Below are positions 32,735 to 43,140 of a stretch of 64,000 bases of DNA, piece after piece. The translations under genes were made by a program, and so were the position numbers. The notes beneath the pieces are model-generated. The model saw nothing but the letters and a program-made list of their open reading frames with translations. It had not been told where the DNA came from and made no database searches. The stretch comes from Meconema thalassinum (taxonomy: Eukaryota > Arthropoda > Insecta > Orthoptera > Tettigoniidae): contig OX336389.2 in NCBI GenBank assembly GCA_946902985.2, forward strand, positions 1,007,903,441 to 1,007,967,440. Direction: 5' to 3'. How positions within the stretch are numbered: position 1 is the stretch's first letter; every line of letters starts with the position of its first letter.

Positions 32735-34371
32735 GGGCCGGTTCTACCACATCCGGGTAAAAGTAGCGGGCAGCAACCCGGGTGATAAACTATCTGCCGG
32801 TGTAAACCTCTGTGCATCTTGGGCAGCGTTCTACCACTTCCGTGCAAGTTCCGGGCAGCTGCCAGGAATCTAACAGCAAAATACAGATGGTGGCTAGCCT
32901 GATTTTTGTTAAATTTGAGTAATCGATGAGTGAGCCACCTATCGTTAGATGCGTTAAGTTTCTCTTCGTTTCGCTTTTGTCCGTTGTTTGTTGATATCAC
33001 GTGTTCTTTGGTTTCAGCAAGATATAGGCCTAGTACCAAAACCTCTCGCGACACTTGTGGGCAGCATGTGATTCAGATCTCGGAGGAATGCAACTGAATA
33101 ACCATACCTAAACTCAATAATCGAAAACTAGACAAGCATGCAGTGCTTTTCAAGGAGGAATAGCCTGTGAAATATGTTTCTAGCAATAGGCTACTTTGCA
33201 GTCTGAAAACAGGCTTAGGCCTATATGAGCCACAGACATGCTGTGACAAGGCTTGCAGTGCATAGGTTCAATCATAAAATGTATGTTAAATCAAATTATC
33301 ACACTCCAGGCGACAAGTTTGTTTGTAAACTCTGTAAAATGAATGGAACGGAATGCGCACATTTGTGCATAATTAGATAGTTCTCTTTGCTGTATTCTAC
33401 GAGAGATTTCACTCTTCTTGCACAGCTATAGAAGGTATCTTGGATAGGTCATGATGCAAAGTTCACATTTACACTTTTCGTTTGGCGGATGGAATGATTT
33501 AGTCACATATTTTATGATGAAAGCCATTGACCGTATAACGCGTCACCACAAGCCTAAGATCGTAGTTATGTTTGTCAAGGCTTTAGTGACGTAGAAAACT
33601 ACAAAATGCAATGCCCTAAATATCAGGTCTTATGCTGCATAAGCAAAACACCAAGTCAATGACAATGTATAGTACGGTACAGAACCTGAATAATGTCCTG
33701 TACACTCTGTATTTCTCATGCACACGTGTGCGAATTTATTAAATTATATGAGCGCTTCATACAGTATTCCTAAACATGTAATAGAGATAATATTTTGAAA
33801 TCTATGATGGTTCCGTACGGTAATCACTAGGCGGTCGTATTTCATGTCCAATCAACCGCATCAAATATAAAACTGTTGGCTTTTGCAGCCTGAACCGGAC
33901 GAAGAATTCCTCATTCGACCAAATGTCATTATGCTCCAGCCGATCTCTGTTCCGTCTTGGACGTGTGACTGCATCTTCTTCTACGTCGACAAAAAAGTTA
34001 TACATTTCCAGGACGTCAATTAGCTCTATGCCTTAAAATAAAATATGATCAGTAGGCCTAACTGTTACATACCTTATAATTAATTAATAATTGTAATTAT
34101 ATCATTATGTGACAACAAAATTACCAAATGATTCTAATTGTATTATTAGTAATTTATGTACAGCATAGATGATGCAAAGAAACCCTTACGCACGGCTCAA
34201 ATCTGGCTGGTAATGCTTTATCGGCCTCTCGAAGCTCCCGAAAATTTACACTCCGGGTAGACGAAGTTTATACCGCCGATAGCGCTACCCGTTGATGGTC
34301 GAACGGAAATTCTTACTTATTCCGACGGGCAAGTTATCGGCCCCTTTGCCCGGATGTGGTAGAACCGGCCC
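32735..34371. mobile_element. PIF/Harbinger-like DNA transposon nested in the LTR
   Basis: 1637 bp with terminal inverted repeats of about 23 bp that begin GGGCCGGTTCTACCACATCC on each strand. ATA is duplicated on both sides (32732-32734 and 34372-34374). The 3' LTR shows the empty site CCCCATAGTAGTC. Near the left end a second partial copy of the terminus (GTTCTACCACTTCCG at about 32829) forms a subterminal repeat. Near the right end CGGGTAG and CTACCCG form an inverted pair at about 34255-34290. A short transposase-like fragment lies on the minus strand. The element is non-autonomous. It came after BEL integration, since the other LTR lacks it. Confidence 0.88.
33802..34005 (-). pseudogene. 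N-terminal fragment of a Harbinger-like transposase
   Basis: 67 codons with an ATG start. The segment EEFFVRFRLQKPTVLYLMRL followed by IGHEIRPPSDYR has the shape of the region before the nuclease domain in PIF/Harbinger (HARBI1-type) transposases, where a FxxRFRLxKxTVxYLxxL helix pattern is common. The DDE nuclease core, usually some 200 further residues, is absent, so this fragment cannot be catalytic. It agrees with the 3-bp target duplication and GGGCC ends of the host element. The identification is from motif memory and is moderate. Confidence 0.5.
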
Positions 34372-34664
34372 ATAGTAGTCTTATACATGCTTGGGAGGAA
34401 ATACACAAAAGCCTCTCTCTTGCAAATCGTCCAAGTTCCAGTTGCAGTTCCCGTTAGCTTCGACCAAGCTCGTACCTACTTTAGGTATCAGAAGGTTAAT
34501 TTTCAGTGGCAACTGCCTCTAATGGTATTTAAAGTTAAATTTACAACTTTTGTGGGACTCTCCTCCTATTTTTCTATCCTTTTTCTCCAATCCAAAACCT
34601 ACTTCCCTTTTTTTAATCATCTTCCCTTGGTGGGTGGGTTATTCCTTAGCCTATAATCTACCCA

Positions 34665-34914
34665 AAAATTGGTCCCAGAAACCCGGGAGAGTCCATTTGT
34701 CATTTTTCTGTTTGGCAATATTTTGCAAATTATTAATATCTGTTTTGAATCTTTCAGCTATAACCACATCGTGCAAAGCCTGTGAAGGGGAAAGAGGCTG
34801 CTCCTGTCTCCTTTGGTGTGTCCCGTTCTTTCTACGTATTTGCTGCTGACAGCTTGACAGCATTTCCAAGGTTCCACAGTTTCGTGAGTTACATTTCAAT
34901 CTACCTTCTTTAAC
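34665..34914 (+). other. BEL/Pao leader with primer binding site
   Basis: 250 bp between the 5' LTR and the gag ATG. TGGTCCCAGAAACCCGGG at 34670-34687, five bases inside the LTR end, begins with TGG and is a good candidate for the tRNA primer site; the tRNA is not assigned. The rest has no convincing gene. Confidence 0.7.
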
Positions 34915-36148
34915 ATGGCTCCTACTGATAAGGATAAGGATGAAAAACTTACTTCTAAACGAGCATCCTATAAAGGGCAAATTACCCGATTCAGAAAGTA
35001 CATAAAAGAATTGGATCCCTCAGAAGCTCAATTAGACTTGTTGAAACATCGTGTAAGGGATTTTGAACGTTCTTATGAAAACTACTGCAACATTCAAACT
35101 GAAATAGAAACTTGCATGCTCAATCAAACAGAAGATCGAGTCGAAGTAGAAAACCAATATTACGAAGGCATAGGTTCTGCTTTCAAAATAATACGCCAAC
35201 TCGAAGAGGAGCAGAAAAAGGACGCTTCTGTTCTTGGTTCCCTTCAAGAACCACAAACTTCTTTCCGTGAGGGTACTCACAAGCCCAAACCAACTTTACC
35301 GAAAATTGATTCACCCCATTTTTCTGGAGATGAATCTGCTTGGGATTCTTTCTATGAATTATTTTGCTCCCTTGTTCATGACAATGAAGACATTCAAGTC
35401 ATTTACAAGTTTTTATTATTTGAGATCTATTCTCCGAGGTCAAGCTTTACAGTTGGTCGAAGCACTTCCTCTGCGTGCCGAAAATTACCCCATTGCCTTT
35501 AACTTATTAAAGGAAAGATATGGAAATTTACGGTTACGTATTCAGCGCCATATAAAGGCTCTATCCAATCTACCTGCGTCACAGCACAATGACGTCACCA
35601 GCTTACGTACTCTAGTTGACACTACACAACTTCACAATAAGGCTTTGTCCCAATTAGATCAACCTACTAATTATTGGGATACTTTCCTAATACATTTAGT
35701 GGTTTCTAAAGTTGATGCTGCTACCCTCAAAGCTTGGGAAATTGAACTTTCTAAAGAAGACGACTACACTTACGAGCATTTAGTTACTTTCATAAACGCT
35801 AGATGCCAACTTTTAACCGCTCTAGCTAATGAAAGTGAACCTTCATCTCCTAGTTCCAAATTCGAATTAATGTCCATCAAACCCAAAAGTGAACGCTCAG
35901 CGTCCAATACCCAAAAACCCGGGTTCAGCTCATCCAAATTTAAATCAAACACTACTGGTTACCCAACGAGGTCTAGTGAACGTCGTGTTGCTAGCTCTAT
36001 TGTTTTAAACACGCAAAGCGAACCTCGCAAAAGTTTAAACGAACCTGTAAAGTGCATACTTTGTAAAGATCCCCATGCCCTATACCTCTGTAAATCCTTT
36101 AAAGAAATGTCAGTCGACGACAGACGAAAATTAGTTGCTCAAAAATAA
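34915..36148 (+). pseudogene. gag: BEL/Pao Gag region, broken by a frameshift
   Basis: It opens at an ATG directly after the leader and runs in frame for about 166 codons. The N-terminal part is charged and probably helical (LDLLKHRVRDFERSYENY). The BEL/Pao Gag core then begins (LPKIDSPHFSGDESAWDSF, about residues 128-146). At the T5 run 35410-35414 one base too many moves the frame by one. The core continues in the other frame (YYLRSILRGQALQLVEALP, NYPIAFNLLKERYGNL) to a stop at 36146-36148. A knuckle-like CILCKDPHALYLC lies just before the end. The core reading in two frames across a homopolymer shows either a mutation or a base-calling error. Gag would form the particle and bind element RNA. 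Confidence 0.88.
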
Positions 36149-37805
36149 ACATTGTTTCAACTGCCTAGCGCCCACGCATTCTGCTTCTAATTGTAAGTCC
36201 ACAAGACTTTGCTACCATTGTGAAAAGGCTCATCATACTTTGCTACATCGTCATGATCAGGCAAGGTCATCGACAGCATCTACTTCTCCGAAAAATGATA
36301 GTGCTAACAGTTCTAATGCTTCATCGTATATTCAAAATGCCAAGTCCATTCGCAGTGCTCAAGTATTGTTGTCTACTGTCCAAATTGAAGTTCAGGATAA
36401 CTTTGGCAACTGGGTCCGTGCACGCGGTCTTCTAGATTCAGCGGCAACTCATGATTTTGTGTCTAATTCCTTGATTAGAAAACTAGGCCTACCCTTAAAC
36501 CCCACTTCTATCAATGTGTCGGGCATCAACAACTCAAAATCGCAAGCTTTACAATTCTCAAAACTAACCATAAGAGATATTTGTCATAGAAACAACTTCT
36601 TTAAACTTAATTGTCTAATTCTCAATAGCATTGGAGAAGACACTCCAAGTCACTCAGTGGATATTTCAGGGTTAAATATTCCCTCGCATTTTAGGTTAGC
36701 CGATCCTTTGTTTAACATACAAAACCCCATTGACATACTTTTTAGTGCCAATGTTTTTTGGAATTGCCTTCGTAAACAGGTTCGCAAGTTATCCGCAAAC
36801 GTGGTCGCCAGAGACACTAATTTTGGATGGATCGTCACAGGGCAACTTCCCCATTATTCTCCCCAACCTGCATCGCAATGTTATTTCTCCAATACTGACC
36901 TGGAACAGTTTTGGAGGCTTGAAAGCGTTGATTCTCCTAATGTAACTTCTTCAGAAAATGAATTCTGTGAGCAACTTTTTTTGAACACCACCACTCGTTC
37001 TTCTGATGGCCGGTTCGTTGTTCAAATGCCAAGATTACACAATCCTCCCCAACTTATCAACTCTCAGCCTAAAGCTCGCAAAGCTCTCTTTGCTATCGAA
37101 AGCAAATTCAAAAAAGAACCCCTTGTCAAACAGCAGTACACTGATTTCATGGACGAGTATGAAAGCTTGGATCATATGGAAGTTGTTAACAAATCTGATG
37201 ATGAATCGCACCCCCCGACTGAAACGGTTTATTTAAATCATCATCCCGTGTGGAAGAACCCTCTTGTAAAAGATAAAATCCGAGTTGTTTTCAATGGTTC
37301 ATCGCCCGACGTTAATGGCAACAGCCGTAACGACACTCTTTATTCTGGTCCTGCTATTCAGTCAGATCTATCCGCTATACTTTTAAACTTTCGGTTATTT
37401 CCCATAGCTGTTATAGCCGACATAAAACAGATGTACCGTCAAGTGTTAATTCAACCAGAACAACGAGATCTTCAAAGAATCTTGTGGCGTGATGAAATCA
37501 GTAAGCCCATTAAGGTATTTCGCTTGAAAACGGTTACTTATGGCTTAAAACCCTCTGCTTTCCTTGCTATCCGATCCCTACACTTGCTAGCCTCACATGA
37601 TGGTCATTTATTTAATTCCAAAGCCTCTGAAGCACTAACTACGTCATTCTATGTTGACGATTATTTGCAGTCCTTCCCCTCTTTGGAGGAAGCTTCTTTT
37701 GTGTCTTTAGAAATTCAGGCATTGTTAAGGAATGGAGGTTTCCCACTTCATAAGGGAACTCCAACTCCCCTGAGTTTCTTGCTCAGTTTCCCATCGAAGA
37801 CGTAG
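36135..37805 (+). pseudogene. pol: BEL/Pao Pol, knuckle-protease-RT part (frameshifted)
   Basis: This continues the polyprotein after a second one-base shift at the A5 run 36141-36145. It starts with a zinc knuckle CFNCLAPTHSASNC (C-X2-C-X4-H-X4-C) and a second CYHCEKAHHTLLH. An aspartic protease site LLDSAATHDF follows near residue 101, where BEL/Pao has DS(A/G) rather than DTG. The reverse transcriptase holds KIRVVFNGSS, an aspartate in IADIKQMYRQV and the YVDD box at about residues 506-509. After FPLHK a missing base at about 37752-37756 shifts the frame and stops it at 37805. The first in-frame residue used here is not a true start. The natural protein would be continuous with Gag and with the RNase H-integrase part. 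Confidence 0.9.
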
Positions 37806-40210
37806 ATCCTTCTTCTGTCGCAATTTGTGGAAACTCCGAATCTATAAAAACTCTAGGAGTTCACTGGTGCACTAGCACTGACACTCTTATCTATAAAGTT
37901 TCACTCGCAGAAGAGCTTCCTAATACAAAAAGGCAAATCCTATCTGAAATTGCAAAAATTTTTGATCCGCTTCAATTCCTTGCCCCAGTTATCGTTATAG
38001 CCAAACTCTTCATGCAAGAGCTGTGGTCGCTTAAATGTGAATGGGATGATACTGTCTCTCTTTCTTTTCTTAATCGTTGGCTCTCGTTTCGCAGCAATTT
38101 GCTGGATCTTTCCCTTATTGAAATTCCCAGGAATTTAATCAGCTTTCATTCTAATGCATCCTTTTTCCTTCATGTGTTCGCGGACAGTTCCGAGAAAGCT
38201 TATGGTTGCTGTGCATATTTAGTTCATCACGATTCACTCTATGGATCTCCAGTTTCCAACCTTGTTTGTGCCAAATCGAAGGTCGCTCCCCTTAAAACTA
38301 TCACTTTGCCTAGGCTCGAACTGTGCACTGCACTCATGGCTGCAGAACTTGTTAAAAAACTACGGGAAGTATTAAAGGTCGAATTTTTGCAAATCTATCT
38401 CTGGAGCGATTCCATGATCGCCCTTTCTTGGATCGCCAAGAACCCCTCTCACTGGCAAACTTTTGTTGCAAACAGGGTTTCCAAAATTCAAACTCTTTCT
38501 TCTAGATGTCAATGGAGGCATGTGCCCAGTGCGGATAATCCAGCCGATATTATCTCTCGTGGTTGTTTACCCTCTCAATTGGCAGCTTCCCAATTGTACT
38601 GGCATGGGCCCTCGTGGCTAATCGAAGACTCTTCTTCATGGCCTTCTAAACCTACAGTTACAAACTCCAACGTGCCCGATGCTAAAGTACCTCTATCTAT
38701 TGCTTCGTGTCTTGTTTCCAACGCTTCTCATCCCTTGATGTCCCGCTATTCTTCTTTTCATAAATTAATACGAATTATCGCCTATCTCCTTAGATGGAAA
38801 TATTTAGTGGTTGACCAACCTCTCCTCCCCAAACCACACCTTACCAATCATGAATTGAATCTCGCTACCATTAAGGTTTTACAACTAACACAGCAAGAAG
38901 CCTTTTCTTCTGAATTGTCTTTGCTTTCTTCTAAAAGGGATCTTCCCAAATCCAGCCGTCGTCGTGCTTTAGCCCCGTTCCTTGATGACCATGAGTTACT
39001 CAGGGTAGGTGGAAGACTCTCGCAATCTTTACTCTCTGAGGACAAAAAGCATCCCGTTATTTTGCCTTCTAAACATCACGTAACTTCTTTAATTATACGT
39101 GACTTTCATTATCGCAATCTGCATGTTGGTACACGCACTCTGCTTTGCCTCTTAAGGGAAAAGTACTGGATCATAAATGGAATTCACGAAGTTTCTTCTG
39201 TAATTCATAAGTGCATTCCTTGCTTCAAAGCGAAACCTAAAATCAATACTCAATTAATGAGCGATCTGCCCTCTTTTCGCTCTTCTCCTATACGCCCATT
39301 TGCTTTAACTGGCGTGGACTATATGGGTCCGTTCCAATATCAACGAAACTCTCCTGAAGCTAAACGCAAATTGTTTGGTAAGCTTTATGTTTCTCTCTTT
39401 GTTTGCATGGTTACTGGCGCAATCCACTTGGAACTAGTAACGAATGCTTCTACCTCCTACTTTTTATCAGCTGTCTCTCGTTTCACTGCTAGGCGTGGTG
39501 TTCCTTCAGAGATGTTTTCTGATAACGCTTCCACTTTTCAGGGCGCAGCTTCCCTGTGGAAGAAAGCTCTCACTTCCTCTCCTGCCATGGAACAAATTTC
39601 TAATTTTTCTTATTCAAAAGGTTTCAAATGGCGCTTTATACCTCCCTACGCTCCTCATCACGGTGGTAGGTGGGAATCTTGCGTAAAGCTCACTAAACGT
39701 CATTTAAGAAAAGTCTTAGGTAATCGAATTCTGACTTACGAAGAATTCAATTCACTGTCTGTTCTGATTGAAGGTGTTGTTAATACTCGTCCTTTAACTC
39801 CGCTTTCCAATGACCCTGATGACCTGCTTCCACTCACACCTGGTCATTTCCTTATCGGCACTTCTCTTTCTGCTCCTCCTCCTCTTCCCAATTCTTACAG
39901 GGATTCCAATCTACCCATCACTTGGCGTAAACTTGAAGCCCTCCGTATTTCTTTTTGGAAGAGGTGGAACTTGGAATATTTAACTTCCTTGCAACGGAGA
40001 CAGAAGTGGTTTCTTTCCAGTCCCGACATTAAAGTGGGAGACTTGGTCTTGGTTAGGGATGTTTCTCCCCCTCTAGTCTGGATCTCTGGTAGAGTGACCG
40101 AGTGTTATCCTGGAAGAGATGGGAGAGTCAGGGTGGCCAAAATCTTAACCACTAATGGCCCGATCACAAGACCACTGTCTTTGATCGCTTCGCTGCCATT
40201 AAATGTGTAA
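37754..40210 (+). pseudogene. pol: BEL/Pao Pol, RT thumb-RNase H-integrase part
   Basis: Open from just after the one-base deletion to a stop at 40210; the first ATG at 38012 is internal to the RT-RNase H region. The RT C-terminal part carries the BEL/Pao pattern KRQILSEIAKIFDPLQFLAP. RNase H has VFADSSEKAYG, the LELCTALMAAEL helix and WSDSMIALSWI. Integrase has a zinc module (DFHYRNLHVGTRT and HKCIPCFKAK) and a DDE core with TGVDYMGPF, FSDNASTFQG and GGRWESCV as the three acidic sites. The C-terminal module ends DLVLVRDVSPPLVWISGRV. No internal stop is seen. The part is complete for its domains but cut off from the rest of Pol by the upstream indel, hence the pseudogene call. Confidence 0.9.
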
Positions 40211-40239
40211 CTGCTTATTTGCTCTCTGTTGGTGTTTGA

Positions 40240-40258
40240 CCCCCCCCCCCCCCCCCCC
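40240..40258. repeat. Poly-C tract (19 C) before the BEL/Pao 3' LTR
   Basis: Nineteen consecutive C residues lie four bases before the 3' LTR, where a polypurine tract is expected on this strand. The stretch 40211-40239 before it is not purine-rich either. The run could be an expanded, slippage-prone tract that has replaced or obscured the usual primer site. Confidence 0.8.
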
Positions 40259-40264
40259 AGTATG

Positions 40265-40283
40265 GTGTATTCTTTGAATACAC
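40265..40283. other. Hairpin at the outer edge of the BEL/Pao 3' LTR
   Basis: Same perfect inverted repeat as at the 5' LTR edge, GTGTATTC/GAATACAC with a TTT loop. Confidence 0.7.
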
Positions 40284-41536
40284 GGTATCTGAGATATAAT
40301 TTTTATTGCTCCTTGCATGTTCATTTCTTCCTTCCTCTTTGTCGAACACCAACAGTGATCTTCTGTTTTCTCCTTGATGGGCAAATCTCTTATGTCTTCA
40401 TGAGTCTGTTCTAGATATATAACTTCTGTGACCCACCTAGCGTCATCTAGCAGCGAATCTCTGAAGCTACTCAATTCTTCCTGGTGAAAGAGGACTTACA
40501 TATCCATCTGGCCACCAGATCTTGTTACCATCGCCAGCTATTTTCTCCTTGAGCAAGAGGACTACGTCTACTTTTTTACTCACCATGCTGCGCTAGTATC
40601 GCCTACTATCAACTCTTTGAAGACCATTCATCAAGAAGAACATTTATTTTTGATAAGTTGGTTATGCTGATATGTATACCTTTTGTCTCCTACCCCCACT
40701 CTCTTCCCTTCCTTGGACCCTCCGTGCTTCGCTGTGCTGGTCTCACTTCTCAGTCGGCAGTTGACTCGATCAGTTAAGGCTCCTCTCGAGCCAGCCTCCT
40801 CAAACCAAGAGGCATACTCTCTTCTACGCCATGTTGACAAAGTAGTTATCGTCAAAAGGAATTTCACTTTCAACATGAAATCAAGATAAGTACCATCTTA
40901 AAGTTTTAACCTCATCTTCATGGTTTTAACTTTCACGTGCTTTTAACTATACTTTTATAGACAGTGTGAGATTATTTATTTTGGGGCAAAAATCATTCTT
41001 CGTGGGATTTGCCATGTTGAGCTTTTGTTCGTACAAGCCAACCTTACTAGAAAAGAGCTTTTCTTAAGCTATTTAAATGAGACATCCTCTCACTACGTGG
41101 GATATTATCTAATACCCACTGTCTATAATTCACCAAGCTAGTTCCTCCGTTGGATTTTCTTAACCCCATTTTTCTACTAAGATCATTCTGGAACCTTCCA
41201 GATCTTGTACTTTATCTGCAAGTCCTGCCGTCATGTATTTCTCACTTATTTGTGAAAATGCTATTTAAAATTGAAGAATCTTACTTCTAAATTACTACAA
41301 TAGTGAATTTTCGTCCACCGCTGGAATTTTCTATGGCGCATTTAATTGTAATTTACAACTTTCTCAAGAAATAGACTCTCGCCTACCTAGTGAAACCAGT
41401 TATTTTCATCATTGCAATAACTTTCTTTCCCATAAACTTTCGTGTTTCAATAGCGAACTTTTCATATGTTTCAACGAACTATAGTGAAAACCAGTGCTTG
41501 TTCAACTTTCTACCGCGTCGCGATCGTCCGTTTACA

Positions 41537-41544
41537 TATAAATA
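41537..41544 (+). promoter_or_regulatory. TATA box of the BEL/Pao 3' LTR
   Basis: TATAAATA, identical in context to the 5' LTR box. In this LTR it could drive transcription outward into the satellite to the right. Confidence 0.5.
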
Positions 41545-41607
41545 AGGCCATGAACAATTTTCCTCAATCCCTATTTCTCTTTCCTAAACCTTTTACTAAC
41601 AATCTGT

Positions 41608-41613
41608 AATAAA
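41608..41613 (+). terminator. Polyadenylation signal of the BEL/Pao 3' LTR
   Basis: AATAAA about 63 bp after the TATA box; expected to set the 3' end of the element transcript. Confidence 0.45.
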
Positions 41614-43140
41614 CTTTTAAATTTAGGTCTGCTTCAACGAGGTGTCAATCCATAGATGTGCCCTCCCATTTTTTCTCATGTGTAATTAAGTAATCTCTGT
41701 ATAATTACGTGTCCAGCACACGTTTCAACCTTACATTGTTTCTCCCTTATAATGAGAGAATACAATTCTTTCAACTCTTGAGTGAGTTATTTTTAGGTCT
41801 CACTAAATGGAAACTGCCCCATTTGGCTCGTGATTTCTATTTAAAACATAGGAGGTCGAGAACCTTCCTTTTGATTATCTCTTCAGGTTTCACAGTAAGT
41901 GACCTGCCCTCTTTTGTATAATTCTCATAAAGTAATTCTGTTTAAATATAAGAAGTTGTAGGAACTTCTATTTCATTCTTTATGTTTTTCTTATTGTTAT
42001 TTTCGAAGTTGTAACCTTTTCTAAATCAGTTACCTGGTAATTTTTTAAAGTACACTCCTTGTACTCTTGTGAATGTTTAAACTTTAATCATTTCATTTGC
42101 CTTTTTAAAATCTTACAAAGATTTTAGTACCAGGTTTAAAACCTTAAGAATTATTATTTGCCTGGAGCAATTTCTAAATGTTGTCGGAGGTCTGCGACCC
42201 CAAATTGTTAATAAGATTGAAACATATTTAATTGTTAAAGATATCAACTTCCTCTAATTTGTTAAATAAATTAAGAGTTTCTTTTTTGCTTTTTCATTTT
42301 TCTAATACAACGGGTAAGCAAGATCCTGTCCTCCTTGGCTCTCCCTACTTGATGCCATTAAAACCATTAATAGGGCTTTCACCACTCGTTGCATTTGAGC
42401 AAAAACTCGTAGTAGTAACCTCACTAAAGATTCTTTTAGCTTTAATAGCTAATTCTAATTGGCCAGTAAGGCAAGTAAAGCTCGCTACGCCAGCTACCTG
42501 CTTGTGGAGATCCTCTCCGAAAACTTATGGTCAGTTTTCCAAAAGATAAGTGTTTCTTTTTGTCTAAACTTTTAGCCGGCTCCTCGCCGAGTAAAAGCTT
42601 AGCCATTTCTAAATGCAACCATTGGCTTATTCAACAAAATTACTCCCCAGGTTATAATCTTTTATCATTTTCCTTCCTGGAAGCACTGGGTCGCCTTTCT
42701 CAGGAACTCTATAATTTCGAAAATTGGAAATACCAAACTTCATTTAAATTATTGGCATTCTTCGAATTATTTCGCAAAACGAATTTCTTTGAAAAACCTT
42801 ACAATAAATTTGTTACTCTTAGTTTTGCCAGACCATCACCTTTCCCCATAGTAGTCTTATACATGCTTGGGAGGAAATACACAAAAGCCTCTCTCTTGCA
42901 AATCGCCCAAGTCCCAGTTGCGGTTCCCGTTAGCTTCGACCAAGCTCGTACCTACTTTAGGTATCAGAAGGTTAATTTTCAGTGGCAACTGCCTCTAAAG
43001 GTATTTAAAGTTAAATTTACAACTTTTGTGGGACTCTCCTCCTATTTTTCTATCCTTTTTCTCCAATCCAAAACCTACTTCCCTTTTTTTAATCATCTTC
43101 CCTTGGTGGGTGGGTTATTCCTTGGCCTATAATTTACCCA

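Larger units (their letters stand above)
30106..34664 (+). repeat. BEL/Pao 5' LTR, interrupted (4559 bp)
   Basis: Without the nested insertions it is equivalent to the 2878-bp 3' LTR. The extra length is fully explained by a 1637-bp element plus its 3-bp target duplication and a net gain of 41 bp at 32575-32624. The LTR is long for BEL/Pao, whose LTRs are usually well under 1 kb. A TATA box and an AATAAA about 70 bp apart suggest that U3, R and U5 are arranged with a long U5 of about 1.5 kb. Several short open frames recur in both LTRs, with no recognisable domains. Confidence 0.93.
30106..43140 (+). mobile_element. BEL/Pao LTR retrotransposon with nested insertions
   Basis: A 13.0-kb element on the plus strand. 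The LTRs begin TGGTGTATTC and end TTTACCCA or TCTACCCA, the TG...CA type. The 5-bp target duplication CTGTG is at 30101-30105 and 43141-43145; removing the element restores the monomer sequence CTGTGGGGGTCC. The internal region has a primer site, a Gag with the BEL/Pao core, cysteine-histidine knuckles, protease, RT with YVDD, RNase H and integrase. The gag-pol frame has three single-base indels, so this copy is inactive as read. The 5' LTR is lengthened by a 1637-bp Harbinger-like element and a 50-bp fragment that the 3' LTR lacks. LTR pairs differ at about 20 of 2878 positions by eye. Confidence 0.95.
40263..43140 (+). repeat. BEL/Pao 3' LTR, uninterrupted (2878 bp)
   Basis: The clean copy of the LTR, TGGTGTATTC to TTTACCCA. 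It shows what the 5' LTR looked like before its nested insertions. Its right third holds a 201-codon frame (42527-43132) that the insertions break in the other LTR; it has no recognisable domain, and I do not call it a gene. No other coding signal is seen. Confidence 0.95.

Noticed and set aside
32683..33054. 123-codon minus-strand frame
   Set aside because: It crosses the boundary between the BEL LTR and the Harbinger-like element, including the terminal repeat, so it is a chance fusion.
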